From: RGIG5612 sp045600845 | GTDB taxonomy: Bacteria; Bacillota; Clostridia; Lachnospirales; Lachnospiraceae | DNA length: 64,000 nucleotides | Direction of reading: 5' to 3' | NCBI GenBank assembly: GCA_045600845.1 | Contig: JAZRYR010000011.1 | Location: forward strand, 62,001 to 126,000 | In this document: positions 1-8,478 of the stretch, piece by piece | Numbering within the stretch: position 1 is the stretch's first letter | How the letters are laid out: each line of letters opens with the position of its first letter | The notes under the pieces: generated by a model | What the model was told of the DNA's origin: nothing | The model's input: the letters and a program-made list of their open reading frames with translations, nothing else | The model's database searches: none | Position numbers and translations under genes: made by a program

Positions 1-1112
1 TGCACCGCTGTAAAAAGATCAATCCGGAGGCGACCGTTATTGCCTGCGGATGCTTTGCACAGGAAGCAAAAGAAGAACTGTTAGAAGATGGCGCGGTAGA
101 TTACGTAGTAGGAAATAATGAAAAGTCCCGGATTATCCGCCTGATTGCCGATAAACAGCAGAAAAAGGTGCTGGTAGATGACCTGACTCATTGTATGGAC
201 TATGAAAATCAGAACATTACGAATCAGGGAAGTCATGTCCGGGCTTATGTAAAAATTCAGGATGGATGCAATCGCTTCTGTTCCTATTGCATCATTCCTT
301 TCTTAAGGGGGCGGAGCAGAAGCCGGAATCCGGAAGATATTCTCGAAGAAATAAAAATCTTGGCAGGAAATGGGTATAAAGAAATTGTTCTTACGGGAAT
401 TGACATCAGCGATTATCAGAAGGACGGCCCAAGAGCTCTGACAACGCTGATTGAAAAAGTAAATGAAATAGATGGCATTGAAAGAATTCGTTTGGGAAGT
501 CTGGAAGTCAGTCTGATTACAGAAGACTTTGTAAACCGGATTGCTGCCTGCAGAAAAATATGTCCTCATTTCCATCTGTCGTTACAGAGCGGCTGTGAAG
601 AAACTTTAAAAGCGATGAACCGGCATTATACGCCAAAGGAGTATGCAAAGGCGGTAGAACGGTTACGGAAAGCTTTTGAGAATCCGGCCATTACGACGGA
701 TATTATTGTAGGATTTGCCGGCGAAAGCGAAGAAAACTTTGAAGAGTCGAGAAGCTTCGCAGAGAAAATTGCTTTTGCAGAAAGTCATGTGTTCCCATAT
801 TCCAGACGAAAAGGTACCCGGGCAGACCTTATGGGAGGTCAGCTATCGAAGGCAGAAAAAGCAAAAAGAGTAGGAAGAATGATAGAGACTACGGATCAAC
901 TTACGGAAGAGTTTATCCGGCACCATATCGGCCAGGAACTGGAGATTCTGGTGGAAGAGGAAAAAACTATCCGGGGAGAAAAATACCAGGTTGGTTATAC
1001 CAAGGATTATGTGAAGGCGGCCTTAAGGTCAAAAAAAGAAGAAATTAATAAAATCGTAACATTTACACCGAATTCTGCAATATTTTCAGAGGGAGAATGG
1101 ATACTCCTGTAA
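1..1112 (+). CDS. mtaB: MtaB, tRNA t6A37 methylthiotransferase (5' end outside window)
   Basis: Radical SAM enzyme that adds a methylthio group to C2 of t6A37 in ANN-decoding tRNAs. The reading frame is open from base 3, so the true start lies upstream; 369 codons are visible. The visible N-terminal part carries a Cys-rich stretch (ACGCF) of the MTTase N-domain. The radical SAM cluster motif CNRFCSYC (CxxxCxxC) follows, then FLRGRSRSR, which is typical of the MtaB/MiaB family, and a C-terminal TRAM-like region (LEILVEE near residue 305). An internal GTG at 168 opens a shorter frame but would discard the N-terminal cluster domain, so it is not the start. A hairpin lies just downstream. MtaB is favoured over MiaB or RimO by the FLRGRSRSR sequence. 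Confidence 0.9.
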   Translation, partial: HRCKKINPEATVIACGCFAQEAKEELLEDGAVDYVVGNNEKSRIIRLIADKQQKKVLVDDLTHCMDYENQNITNQGSHVRAYVKIQDGCNRFCSYCIIPFLRGRSRSRNPEDILEEIKILAGNGYKEIVLTGIDISDYQKDGPRALTTLIEKVNEIDGIERIRLGSLEVSLITEDFVNRIAACRKICPHFHLSLQSGCEETLKAMNRHYTPKEYAKAVERLRKAFENPAITTDIIVGFAGESEENFEESRSFAEKIAFAESHVFPYSRRKGTRADLMGGQLSKAEKAKRVGRMIETTDQLTEEFIRHHIGQELEILVEEEKTIRGEKYQVGYTKDYVKAALRSKKEEINKIVTFTPNSAIFSEGEWILL

Positions 1113-1119
1113 ACATAAA

Positions 1120-1156
1120 TTGCAAAAAATCCTTATAATTACTTGATTTTTTGCAA
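1120..1156 (+). terminator. Hairpin after mtaB
   Basis: A perfect 12-bp inverted repeat, 1120-1131 (TTGCAAAAAATC) with 1145-1156, sits 8 bases after the mtaB stop. It is AT-rich and has no long T-run after it, so it is a weak terminator or an mRNA 3'-end stabiliser. Confidence 0.5.
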
Positions 1157-1238
1157 ATACTTGTATAAAATAAGAAAAAAAGAAAAATTTTACAAAATTG
1201 TTACATAAGTTTTACAGCATATACTAAAGGTGATGGCT

Positions 1239-1502
1239 ATGGAAAACAATTTACATTATACACAACATTATAAAATTCCAAAAGAAGAACTTCCTACTGT
1301 GGAAGAGGTTTTCGAAAGAGTATATGAAGCTTTAGCACAGAAGGGGTATGATCCGGTAAACCAGATTGTCGGCTATATTATGTCGGGGGATCCTACCTAC
1401 ATTACCAGTCATAATAATGCCAGAGGATTGATTGCCAAAGTTGAAAGAGACGAACTGATTGAAGAGGCAATACGATTCTATATCGACAACAAACTGAAAT
1501 AA
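1239..1502 (+). CDS. ireB: IreB family regulatory phosphoprotein (UPF0297)
   Basis: Small (87 aa) conserved Firmicutes protein. In Enterococcus faecalis IreB is a substrate of the PASTA kinase IreK and acts in cell-envelope and cephalosporin tolerance. The core QIVGYIMSGDPTYI, the NNAR motif and ERDEL/EEAIRFY near the C terminus are diagnostic. GTG 1230 and ATG 1233 are in frame upstream, but AAAGG at 1226-1230 is 8 bases from ATG 1239, which I take as the start. The gene precedes ruvX and a DUF1292 gene, the order known as yrzL-yrrK-yrzB in Bacillus, but here it has its own terminator. Confidence 0.93.
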   Translation: MENNLHYTQHYKIPKEELPTVEEVFERVYEALAQKGYDPVNQIVGYIMSGDPTYITSHNNARGLIAKVERDELIEEAIRFYIDNKLK

Positions 1503-1513
1503 TTGCCGAAGGG

Positions 1514-1550
1514 GCTCTGCTGTGATAAAATTTCTGGCAGAGCTTTTTTA
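1514..1550 (+). terminator. Rho-independent terminator after ireB
   Basis: GCTCTGC (1514-1520) pairs with GCAGAGC (1537-1543) and is followed by TTTTTT. It separates ireB from ruvX. Confidence 0.8.
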
Positions 1551-1584
1551 TATATTTCATTGTATTATTAGCAGGAGACATTAT

Positions 1585-2019
1585 ATGCGGATTTTGGGTC
1601 TGGATTACGGATCAAAAACAGTAGGAGTGGCAATCAGTGATGAATTGCTCCTGACGGCTCATCCGGTGGAAACAATTGTCCGGTCCGGCGAAAACAAACT
1701 GCGGAAGACCTTAGCCAGAATTGAGGAATTGATAAAAGAACATCATGTGGAAAAAATTGTTTTAGGTCTGCCTTTAATGACCGATGATTCGGTTGGCGAT
1801 CGGGCAAAACTTTGCATGGATTTTGCGGAAAAACTGAGAACAAGAACGGGACTGGAAGTCGTTCTGGTAGATGAACGCTATACCACTACGGCGGCGGAAG
1901 AAGAATTGGAAGAAATGCAGATTAAACGTTCCGAAATGAAAAAGTATGTAGACCAGCTGGCTGCCTGCCATATATTAGAGGACTATTTACATAGCCAGAG
2001 TCTCTCTGGCCGGACATAA
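1585..2019 (+). CDS. ruvX: RuvX/YqgF, Holliday junction resolvase-like RNase H fold nuclease
   Basis: 144-aa RNase H-fold protein of the YqgF family, proposed to be a Holliday junction resolvase and linked to 16S rRNA 5'-end processing. It starts MRILGLDYGSKTVGVA, with the first catalytic Asp in GLDYG. IVLGLPLM follows, then VDERYTTTAAEE (catalytic Glu in DER) and a C-terminal DQLAACHILEDYL, the family's DxxAA(xx)ILxxYL signature. A longer frame opens at 1522, but AGGAG at 1573-1577 and alignment of the family N terminus place the start at 1585. The position between ireB and a DUF1292 gene is the usual one in Firmicutes. Confidence 0.95.
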   Translation: MRILGLDYGSKTVGVAISDELLLTAHPVETIVRSGENKLRKTLARIEELIKEHHVEKIVLGLPLMTDDSVGDRAKLCMDFAEKLRTRTGLEVVLVDERYTTTAAEEELEEMQIKRSEMKKYVDQLAACHILEDYLHSQSLSGRT

Positions 2020-2029
2020 GAAAAGAAAT

Positions 2030-2059
2030 TTGACACAGGGCTGGATTTACAGGTATCAT
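2030..2059 (+). promoter_or_regulatory. Sigma-A promoter for the DUF1292 gene
   Basis: TTGACA (2030-2035), 18-bp spacer, TATCAT (2054-2059). Transcription would start near 2066, 16 bases before the ATG at 2082. Confidence 0.6.
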
Positions 2060-2081
2060 TGGAACAAAGGAAATGAACATC

Positions 2082-2342
2082 ATGGAAGATAATAAAATTA
2101 TTTTTACAAATGAAGACGGAGAACAGGATGAATTTTATGTGGTTGAGGAGACTCAGATCAACAATATAAAATACCTCCTGGTATGTGACAGCATGGAAGA
2201 AGAAACCGATGCCTTTATTTTAAAAGATTTATCGGCACCGGAAGATCCGGAAGCTGTATATGAATTCGTAGAAGACGATAATGAACTGAAAGCAGTAGCA
2301 GATATTTTTGAACAGCTTTTAGAAGATGAGGAACTGATTTAA
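2082..2342 (+). CDS. DUF1292 family acidic protein (YrzB-like)
   Basis: 86-aa, strongly acidic soluble protein with no known activity. It has the DUF1292 layout: IIFTNEDGEQDEFYVVEE at the N terminus, then NNIKYLLV, a pattern of Asp/Glu-rich turns, and the C-terminal FEQLLEDEE tail. ATG 2073 is in frame, but AAAGG (2066-2070) is too close to it and is better placed for ATG 2082. The gene follows ruvX as in most Firmicutes and has its own promoter. The fur gene found after it in some relatives is absent; a terminator follows instead. Confidence 0.88.
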   Translation: MEDNKIIFTNEDGEQDEFYVVEETQINNIKYLLVCDSMEEETDAFILKDLSAPEDPEAVYEFVEDDNELKAVADIFEQLLEDEELI

Positions 2343-2393
2343 TTTTTGGATGCGGCACCGGCGAACAGGACCGCTCCGATGTATATATTTTCA

Positions 2394-2410
2394 AGGTTGA
2401 ATCTCAACCT
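2394..2410. other. Perfect 7-bp inverted repeat upstream of RNase J
   Basis: AGGTTGA (2394-2400), a 3-base loop, and TCAACCT (2404-2410). It lies between the DUF1292 stop and the terminator at 2427. It may be a stabilising hairpin or a protein site; nothing decides between these. Confidence 0.3.
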
Positions 2411-2426
2411 GTTATTTTAGTATGAT

Positions 2427-2452
2427 AAAAGCATTTTCATATGCTTTTTCTT
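2427..2452 (+). terminator. Terminator before RNase J
   Basis: AAAAGCAT (2427-2434), loop TTTCAT, ATGCTTTT (2441-2448), then more T. The frame upstream of ATG 2470 crosses this hairpin, which argues that the longer RNase J frame from 2422 is not used. Confidence 0.6.
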
Positions 2453-2469
2453 ATGACACAAGGAGGATT

Positions 2470-4227
2470 ATGGCAAGAAGTAAAGGAAACGGGCAAAATA
2501 AAACGCCCGCTGTTTCACATTCCGTTAAGAAACAGATATCAAAAAAACGGCCTGCAAAAAAACAACAGGCAAAAATTGAAAAATTAAGAATCATACCACT
2601 GGGTGGACTGGAACAGATCGGTATGAATATGACGGCTGTCGAGTATAACGAAAACATTGTGCTTATTGACTGCGGTATGGCTTTTGCAGATGATACCCTT
2701 CTGGGAATTGATATGATCATTCCGGATATCACTTATCTGAAGCAGCACCGGTCAAAGGTAAAAGCAATGTTTATTACCCATGGTCACGAGGACCATATAG
2801 GAGCAATTCCCCATATCCTGAAGGAAATCAATGTACCGATTTATGGAACGAAATTATCCATTGCACTTATACAGAAAAAACTGAAAGAAGCCGGACTTCT
2901 GGATAAGGCAAAGCTGAAGGTTGTGGATTATGGACAGAAATTCTATGTCAGTGATTTTAAAATTGAATTTATCCGTACCAATCATAGTATTTCCGATGCG
3001 GCAGCCATTGCAATACGGACTCCTGCCGGTCTGATTGTTCATACCGGTGATTTCAAGGTGGATTACACCCCCGTTTACGGAGATGCCATTGACCTTTGGA
3101 GAATGGCGGAATTAGGACAGAAAGGGGTTCTGGCGGTTTTATGTGATTCTACCAATGCCCAAAGAACTGGTTACACCATGAGTGAGACGACGGTGGGAGA
3201 ACGGTTTGACAATCTGTTTGCAGAACATCAGAGAGAACGGATTATCATTGCAACTTTTGCATCCAATGTGGACCGTGTCCAGCAAGCAATTAATTCCGCA
3301 TACAAATATAAAAGAAAAGTGATACTGGAAGGCCGCTCCATGCTGAATGTTATAGAAACCGCAACGGAACTGGGCTATATCAATATGCCGAAAAACACGT
3401 TGATTTCCATCGACGAAATGGGAAACTACCCGGATAATAAAATTGTTATTATCACAACCGGCAGTCAGGGAGAGAGCATGGCTGCTCTTTCTCGGATGGC
3501 GGCACAGAACCATAAAAAAATAAATATTAAATCCAATGACGTGGTCATCTTCTCCTCCAACCCGATTCCGGGAAATGAGAAGGCAGTTTCCAACGTTATG
3601 AATGAATTATCGGTACTGGGAGCAAAGGTTATTTTTGAGCAGACACACGTGTCCGGCCACGCCTGTCAGGAGGAAATCAAACTGGTTTATGCACTTTTGA
3701 AACCGAAATACATCATTCCGGTTCATGGAGAATACCGACATCGTATTGCGAATGCACAAATTGCACACAATATGGGGTATAATAAAAATAATGTATTTCT
3801 TATTGGCACCGGAGATGTACTGGAATTAAGCGAAAAGAAGGGTCAGGTTACCGATCATGTTCCGTCCGGAGGAATTTATGTGGATAATTCCGGAGTAGAA
3901 GACGTTGGCAGAACGATTCTGGACGATAGGAAGGATCTTTCGGAGAAGGGTGTGCTTTTGATTTCGGTATGCCTGGATGTACAGAATAAGTTCGTTGTTT
4001 CCGGTCCGGAAGTGTTTACCCGAGGGTGGGTATACGACGGAGAAAGCGAAAAACTTATTGAAGAACTACGGTCAATCATTTATAATACCTTGGTTGAGTA
4101 TATAACCAAGAATCACTACAATAGAGGAAAGGCAAAAATGATCATTGCCGATGAGGTAAAGAAATATCTCCGGAGGCAAAACCATAAGTGGCCGATGATC
4201 TTGCCGTTCATATTGGAAGTTGAGTAG
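2470..4227 (+). CDS. rnj: Ribonuclease J, metallo-beta-lactamase/beta-CASP family
   Basis: 585-aa RNase with 5'-exo and endonuclease activity in mRNA turnover and rRNA maturation. After a Lys-rich N-terminal extension of about 40 residues comes IPLGGLEQIGMN, then the zinc motif HGHEDH (residues 104-109). HTGDFKVD, GRSMLN and the beta-CASP signatures TTGSQGE and HVSGHA follow, and then IPVHGEYRH. The C-terminal domain ends in the typical ILPFILEV. AGGAGG at 2461-2466 fixes the start at 2470, which removes 16 residues from the longest frame. The MltG-like gene starts 9 bases later, so the two are probably cotranscribed. Confidence 0.95.
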   Translation: MARSKGNGQNKTPAVSHSVKKQISKKRPAKKQQAKIEKLRIIPLGGLEQIGMNMTAVEYNENIVLIDCGMAFADDTLLGIDMIIPDITYLKQHRSKVKAMFITHGHEDHIGAIPHILKEINVPIYGTKLSIALIQKKLKEAGLLDKAKLKVVDYGQKFYVSDFKIEFIRTNHSISDAAAIAIRTPAGLIVHTGDFKVDYTPVYGDAIDLWRMAELGQKGVLAVLCDSTNAQRTGYTMSETTVGERFDNLFAEHQRERIIIATFASNVDRVQQAINSAYKYKRKVILEGRSMLNVIETATELGYINMPKNTLISIDEMGNYPDNKIVIITTGSQGESMAALSRMAAQNHKKINIKSNDVVIFSSNPIPGNEKAVSNVMNELSVLGAKVIFEQTHVSGHACQEEIKLVYALLKPKYIIPVHGEYRHRIANAQIAHNMGYNKNNVFLIGTGDVLELSEKKGQVTDHVPSGGIYVDNSGVEDVGRTILDDRKDLSEKGVLLISVCLDVQNKFVVSGPEVFTRGWVYDGESEKLIEELRSIIYNTLVEYITKNHYNRGKAKMIIADEVKKYLRRQNHKWPMILPFILEVE

Positions 4228-4236
4228 GAGATTTTT

Positions 4237-4797
4237 ATGGCAAACGATAGAAGAATCAGAAACGATGGACTGAGTGGCCAGAACATGAATAAGGAACCGG
4301 CAAACGCTACTGGTACCATCCGTGAAAATTCAGAAAAATATCGCTCCGATGATGTTGCTGAAATCAAGAAAAGACAGGCAAGCACGGCTCAGAGAAATAA
4401 AGAGGTAGCCAACCGCCGTAAAAAAGCGATTGCAGAAGCTCGAAAAGGAAAGAGAGTAAAGTTAGTTGTACGGCTGGCTATTCTTGTATTCGTTGTAGCT
4501 CTTTGCGTAGTTGCGTTCATGCTGACTTTTAAATTGTTCTACGATGTCGCTTTGGATCCGGAAAGTAAGGTAAAGACCGAAATAACCATTAACGAAGGTG
4601 TGACGGATGAGGAAGTGGCAGACCTTTTATATGATGCCGGCTGTATTGAAGACAAGAAGCTGTATAAGTTCAGGACATATATCTATGATGCGAATTATGT
4701 TCCTGGAACTTATAAAGTAAGTCCTTCGTATACTACGGAAAAGTTGATCAACATTCTTTCCGGATATGATTATTCGGATGGAACCCTGGAAGAATAA
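4237..4797 (+). CDS. Truncated MltG/YceG-like membrane protein without catalytic domain
   Basis: 186-aa protein in the position of mltG (yrrL in Bacillus), between RNase J and trmR. Residues 1-75 are charged and cytoplasmic (Lys/Arg-rich). One transmembrane helix follows at about 77-100 (LAILVFVVALCVVAFMLTF). The rest is an extracellular LysM-like region with EITINEGVTDEEVADLLYDAG and YDANYVPGTYKVSPSYTTEKLINILSG, typical of the N-terminal part of endolytic transglycosylase MltG. It stops there: the YceG catalytic region with its essential Glu is missing and a terminator follows. It is therefore probably a non-catalytic wall-binding or division-associated relative. The frame is intact and not an obvious pseudogene. 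Confidence 0.8.
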   Translation: MANDRRIRNDGLSGQNMNKEPANATGTIRENSEKYRSDDVAEIKKRQASTAQRNKEVANRRKKAIAEARKGKRVKLVVRLAILVFVVALCVVAFMLTFKLFYDVALDPESKVKTEITINEGVTDEEVADLLYDAGCIEDKKLYKFRTYIYDANYVPGTYKVSPSYTTEKLINILSGYDYSDGTLEE

Positions 4798-4824
4798 GAA
4801 CTTAGTTCATAAGAAATGGATGGG

Positions 4825-4856
4825 AAAGCACTTCAAATAGAGGTGCTTTTCGTTTA
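4825..4856 (+). terminator. Terminator after MltG-like gene
   Basis: AAAGCACTT (4825-4833) pairs with AGGTGCTTT (4841-4849, one G-T), followed by TTTCGTTT. The next gene starts immediately after it. Confidence 0.7.
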
Positions 4857-4858
4857 TA

Positions 4859-5518
4859 ATGAAAGACATGATAGTAAATGAGAATTTAACCAAATATCTG
4901 CATTCTCTGGAAATGGATGGATCTTCATTTTTGGAAGAACTGCGTCTGTTTGCGGAAAAAAACGAAGTTCCGATTATCCGCCGGGAAATGGAAAGCTTCT
5001 TAAGGTTACTCCTGCATCTCTCCAATCCCTCACAGCTGTTGGAAATTGGGACCGGAATTGCTTATTCGACCTTATTTTTTGCAGAGAATTCTGAAAGCCT
5101 GAAAGAAATCGTGACCATGGAAAATTACGAGCCACGGTTGGTTGAGGCCCGAAAGAATATCGCGGAATATACAAAAAGACGAAATCTCAAAATCGACCTG
5201 ATAGAAGGAGATGCTGCAGAAAGCATAAAAAAAACAGACCAGACGTTTGATCTGATTTTTTTGGACGGCCCTAAGGCACAATACATAAATATGCTTCCAG
5301 ATCTGTTAGAACGGATGATGGTGGGAGGCCTGCTGATTGCAGATAATGTTCTGCAGGAAGGCGATATTATCGATTCCCGATACATAACACCAAGGCGGCA
5401 GAGGACCATTCATGAGCGGATGCGGGAATTTATCTGGGAAGTAAAGCATAACGAAAATCTGGAAACAACGGTGCTTACCATTGGAGATGGTGTGACGGTA
5501 AGCAGAAAGATACGGTGA
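4859..5518 (+). CDS. trmR: TrmR-type tRNA 5-hydroxyuridine O-methyltransferase
   Basis: 219-aa class I SAM-dependent methyltransferase of the YrrM family, which forms 5-methoxyuridine at the wobble position from the 5-hydroxyuridine made by TrhP. Motif I is LLEIGTGIAYSTLFFA (residues about 61-76), followed by the acidic Glu in VTMENYEP, and DLIFLDGPKAQY supplies the metal and substrate loop of the caffeoyl-CoA O-methyltransferase fold. GGLLIADNVLQEG and the C-terminal LTIGDGVTVSRK are also typical. It is followed directly by trhP, its pathway partner. The start lies just behind a terminator and has no clear ribosome site; ATG 4868 is an alternative. Confidence 0.88.
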   Translation: MKDMIVNENLTKYLHSLEMDGSSFLEELRLFAEKNEVPIIRREMESFLRLLLHLSNPSQLLEIGTGIAYSTLFFAENSESLKEIVTMENYEPRLVEARKNIAEYTKRRNLKIDLIEGDAAESIKKTDQTFDLIFLDGPKAQYINMLPDLLERMMVGGLLIADNVLQEGDIIDSRYITPRRQRTIHERMREFIWEVKHNENLETTVLTIGDGVTVSRKIR

Positions 5519-5522
5519 TAAA

Positions 5523-6788
5523 GTGATAACAAACGATCGATTGAAACAAAACAAACCGGAATTACTGATGCCGGCGGGAAGTCTTCCGGTATTAAAGATT
5601 GCAGTTTTGTATGGTGCCGATGCGGTATATATCGGAGGAGAGGCCTTTTCTCTTCGTGCCCATGCCCACAATTTTTCCCTTGAGGACATGAAAGAAGGAG
5701 TAAAATTTGCCCATGACCGGAATGTAAGAGTCTTTGTTACAGCAAACATTCTGGCGCATAATCAGGATCTGGATGAAGCAGAAAAATATTTTGAAGAATT
5801 AAAAGACGTGGGAATCGACGCACTGATCATTTCTGATCCGGGAATTTTCCTGTTGGCAAAGAGAATTCTTCCGGATGTGGATATTCATATCAGCACCCAG
5901 GCGAACAATACAAACTATGGAACCTATAATTTCTGGCATGAGCTGGGAGCAAAACGTGTGGTAAGCGCCAGGGAACTGAGTCTTGCGGAGATTAAGGAAT
6001 TAAGAAAGCAGATTCCGGAAGGTATGGAAATAGAAAGCTTTATTCATGGTGCCATGTGTATTTCCTATTCCGGCCGCTGCCTGTTAAGTGCCTACATGAC
6101 CGGCCGTTCCGGAAACATGGGGGACTGTACCCATCCATGCCGATGGAAATATAGCGTTATGGAAGAAACCAGACCGGGAAAATATATGCCGGTTTATGAA
6201 AATGAAAGGGGTACGTTCATCTTCAACTCAAAGGATTTATGCATGGTCGAGCATATTCCGGAAATGATGGATGCCGGCATCAATAGTTTTAAGGTTGAGG
6301 GCAGAATGAAAACGGCGCTTTATGTGGCCAGCGTTGCACGCACCTATCGAATGGCCATTGATGATTGTTTTGAGGATATTGAAAAATACAAGAGCCGTCT
6401 GGATTTTTATAAACAGGAAATTTCCAAGTGTACCTATCGGGAATACACGACGGCTTTCTTCTTTGGAAAACCGGATGACACTGCCCAGATTTACGATGCC
6501 AATACCTATGTAAAAGAGTGGATTTTCTTAGGAATTGCAGGAACGGAATTCCGCCAGAAAGATGGTGAAAAGTTATATCGGCTGGAACAGAAAAATAAAT
6601 TCTGCGTAGGAGATAAAGTGGAAATCATGAAGCCGGATGGAAGGAATATCGAGGCAACGGTCCGCTTTATGGAAGATGAGGATGGTAACCCGATGGAAAG
6701 TTGTCCGCATCCGAAACAGGTTTTCTATGTAGACCTTGGAACAGAACTGGAAGAATATGATATTATCCGTTCCAATTTTGCAGAATAG
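5523..6788 (+). CDS. trhP: TrhP, U32-family tRNA 5-hydroxyuridine synthase
   Basis: 421-aa peptidase U32 family protein. TrhP hydroxylates wobble uridine (ho5U34) and supplies the substrate of TrmR, the gene just upstream. Visible signatures are PELLMPAGS at the N terminus, GADAVYIGG, FIHGAMCISYSGRCLLS (U32 signature with Cys) and CTHPCRWKY, which adds the Cys residues thought to bind an Fe-S cluster. FKVEGRMK and the C-terminal YDIIRSNFAE follow. The start is GTG 5523 right after the trmR stop; the next ATG is inside the conserved region. Bacillus has two paralogues (yrrN, yrrO) here; this window has one. Confidence 0.9.
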   Translation: MITNDRLKQNKPELLMPAGSLPVLKIAVLYGADAVYIGGEAFSLRAHAHNFSLEDMKEGVKFAHDRNVRVFVTANILAHNQDLDEAEKYFEELKDVGIDALIISDPGIFLLAKRILPDVDIHISTQANNTNYGTYNFWHELGAKRVVSARELSLAEIKELRKQIPEGMEIESFIHGAMCISYSGRCLLSAYMTGRSGNMGDCTHPCRWKYSVMEETRPGKYMPVYENERGTFIFNSKDLCMVEHIPEMMDAGINSFKVEGRMKTALYVASVARTYRMAIDDCFEDIEKYKSRLDFYKQEISKCTYREYTTAFFFGKPDDTAQIYDANTYVKEWIFLGIAGTEFRQKDGEKLYRLEQKNKFCVGDKVEIMKPDGRNIEATVRFMEDEDGNPMESCPHPKQVFYVDLGTELEEYDIIRSNFAE

Positions 6789-6802
6789 ATCAGGAAAGAA
6801 CA

Positions 6803-7585
6803 ATGATAAATTTTAAATGTGAATTTGATTCCAGAATCTTGAATACCCGGGTGCCGGTGGAAGTTTATCTGCCTCATGAGGTAAATATGATGGAGGACGT
6901 GAAGGACTATAAGGAACACTTTTCCTTTTCGCCTTTTAAGACGGTGTATTTACTACATGGAGCCTGGGATCGCGGCAGCCAGTGGGTGGAAAACACCAGC
7001 GTTTTACGGCTTGCCCAAAGGGCCGGCTTTGCAGTGGTCATTCCTTCAGTTGGAAATTCTTTTTATGCCAACGGAAAAGATGGCATGAGATGGGAGGACT
7101 TTATCCTGGAGGAACTTACAGGCTTTGTAAGGGGGATATTTCCGCTTTCGGACCGAAAAGAAGACAATTATGTCTGCGGAGTAAGTATGGGCGGATATGG
7201 TGCTTTAAAGGCGGTATTCAAACATCCGGAAATTTTCTCTAAATGCGCGATTATGTCTCCTGTGGTAGATATTGCCTGGTCTTCCAGAGTTATCCGGAAA
7301 ATCGGTGTCAATACGGATCAGACCCTGGGAAAATGGAAAGAGCAGAAAGGCTCGGAATATGATCTGGTTAAAATGTTAGAAGATGCGCAAGGGTCTTTTG
7401 ACCAGTTCGCTGATATTTTGATTCTTATCGGAAATCAGGACTATATGATCGATACCAACCGTTCTTTTCATCAATACCTGGAGGAGAAAAAGGTTGTTCA
7501 TAAATATGTAGAGTACGAAGGCCTGCATGACTGGCAGTTCTGGGATGAACATTTGAAAGAGTGCATGGATTTCTTCATGGAATAG
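6803..7585 (+). CDS. Esterase D/S-formylglutathione hydrolase-type alpha/beta hydrolase
   Basis: 260-aa putative esterase. The alpha/beta-hydrolase features are VYLLHGAWDRGSQW (oxyanion region), VVIPSVGNSFYAN and the nucleophile elbow GVSMGGYGAL with Ser128. Asp in LIGNQDYMID and His in YEGLHDWQFWDEH complete a likely triad. No signal peptide is visible, so it is cytoplasmic. The family includes tributyrin esterases and feruloyl-type deacetylases, and the substrate cannot be told. It is 14 bases after trhP and 13 before the CPBP gene, so the three are probably one transcript. Confidence 0.85.
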   Translation: MINFKCEFDSRILNTRVPVEVYLPHEVNMMEDVKDYKEHFSFSPFKTVYLLHGAWDRGSQWVENTSVLRLAQRAGFAVVIPSVGNSFYANGKDGMRWEDFILEELTGFVRGIFPLSDRKEDNYVCGVSMGGYGALKAVFKHPEIFSKCAIMSPVVDIAWSSRVIRKIGVNTDQTLGKWKEQKGSEYDLVKMLEDAQGSFDQFADILILIGNQDYMIDTNRSFHQYLEEKKVVHKYVEYEGLHDWQFWDEHLKECMDFFME

Positions 7586-7598
7586 AGGACAGGGGCTT

Positions 7599-8378
7599 AT
7601 GATGAGAGAAAGCGTTCCGAAAAAAATATGGAAGGTCGTTTATCCGGTCCTTACTTTTTTTACCATTTATTTTATTGTTATCTATCTGGGAATGATGATT
7701 TTATCTTCCAATGGTTATTTATGGACCTTGGATGTTGCCATGAACGACAACTTTGCGCTGATTACTTGTATTGCGCTGGTCATTTCCTTATTCGTGGAAT
7801 ATTTTTATTACCGGAATGATATGGTGGTCAAAGAATTTGAACAGGTCCGGAAACCGGTAAATATTATTTTATTGATTGTTTTTGGAGCACTTCTGGCCCA
7901 TGGCCTGAGCATTCTCATTTCCCTTTTGAACATTGACGGTCTACTTGGAAATTATAGCGATGTAGAAAATGAAATTTATGGTGCCAGTGCTGTTTTTGTG
8001 CTGATCCGGGTCGTTCTTCTGACTCCTTTGGCAGAAGAACTGATTTTCCGTGGGCTGACTTTTAACCGCTTGAAAAACTACACGAATTTCTGGACCGCAA
8101 CCCTGGTAAGTTCTGCTTTGTTTGGCCTCTATCATATGAATCTGGCGCAGGGTGTCTATGCTTTCCTTTATGGAATTGTAATCTGCCTGGTATATGATAT
8201 TTTCCGGAACCTGTGGGCTCCGATTTTACTGCATTTTGCAGGCAACCTGTTATCCGTAATTTTACAGTATACGAACCTTTCGTATCCGGCAATCTGGGTA
8301 TATCTTCTGGTAATGGTCATTACTTTGGGCATATGTGTTGCTTTATTCTTTAAATTCTTTAAAAAGTTAAAAAAATAG
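7599..8378 (+). CDS. CPBP family intramembrane metalloprotease
   Basis: 259-aa membrane protein with about seven hydrophobic segments. The CPBP/Abi motifs are in order: EELIFRG (two Glu, residues 146-147), FGLYHMN (His near 180) and LHFAGN (His near 213). These are the glutamate and histidine residues of the Rce1-like active site. The family processes prenylated proteins in eukaryotes; bacterial members act in bacteriocin immunity or signalling, and no partner gene suggests which applies here. It has its own start ATGATG after GAGGACAGGGGC. It ends just before the promoter of the acyl carrier protein. Confidence 0.88.
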   Translation: MMRESVPKKIWKVVYPVLTFFTIYFIVIYLGMMILSSNGYLWTLDVAMNDNFALITCIALVISLFVEYFYYRNDMVVKEFEQVRKPVNIILLIVFGALLAHGLSILISLLNIDGLLGNYSDVENEIYGASAVFVLIRVVLLTPLAEELIFRGLTFNRLKNYTNFWTATLVSSALFGLYHMNLAQGVYAFLYGIVICLVYDIFRNLWAPILLHFAGNLLSVILQYTNLSYPAIWVYLLVMVITLGICVALFFKFFKKLKK

Positions 8379-8409
8379 CATAAAACTTTGAGAAATCTGA
8401 AGTTTTATG
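8379..8409 (+). promoter_or_regulatory. 10-bp inverted repeat overlapping the ACP promoter
   Basis: CATAAAACTT (8379-8388) and AAGTTTTATG (8400-8409) are perfectly complementary with an 11-base gap. The repeat directly follows the CPBP stop but has no T-run, and its arms flank the -35 box of the ACP promoter, so an operator is as likely as a terminator. Confidence 0.4.
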
Positions 8410-8416
8410 TTACAAT
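8388..8416 (+). promoter_or_regulatory. Sigma-A promoter of the ACP gene
   Basis: TTGAGA (8388-8393), 17-bp spacer, TACAAT (8411-8416). AAAGGAGAACCC precedes the ATG at 8479. Confidence 0.65.
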
Positions 8417-8478
8417 AAAATTCCGTTAAGATAGGTATTTTATAATAAAATAATTAACATAGGAAAGGAGAACCCAAA

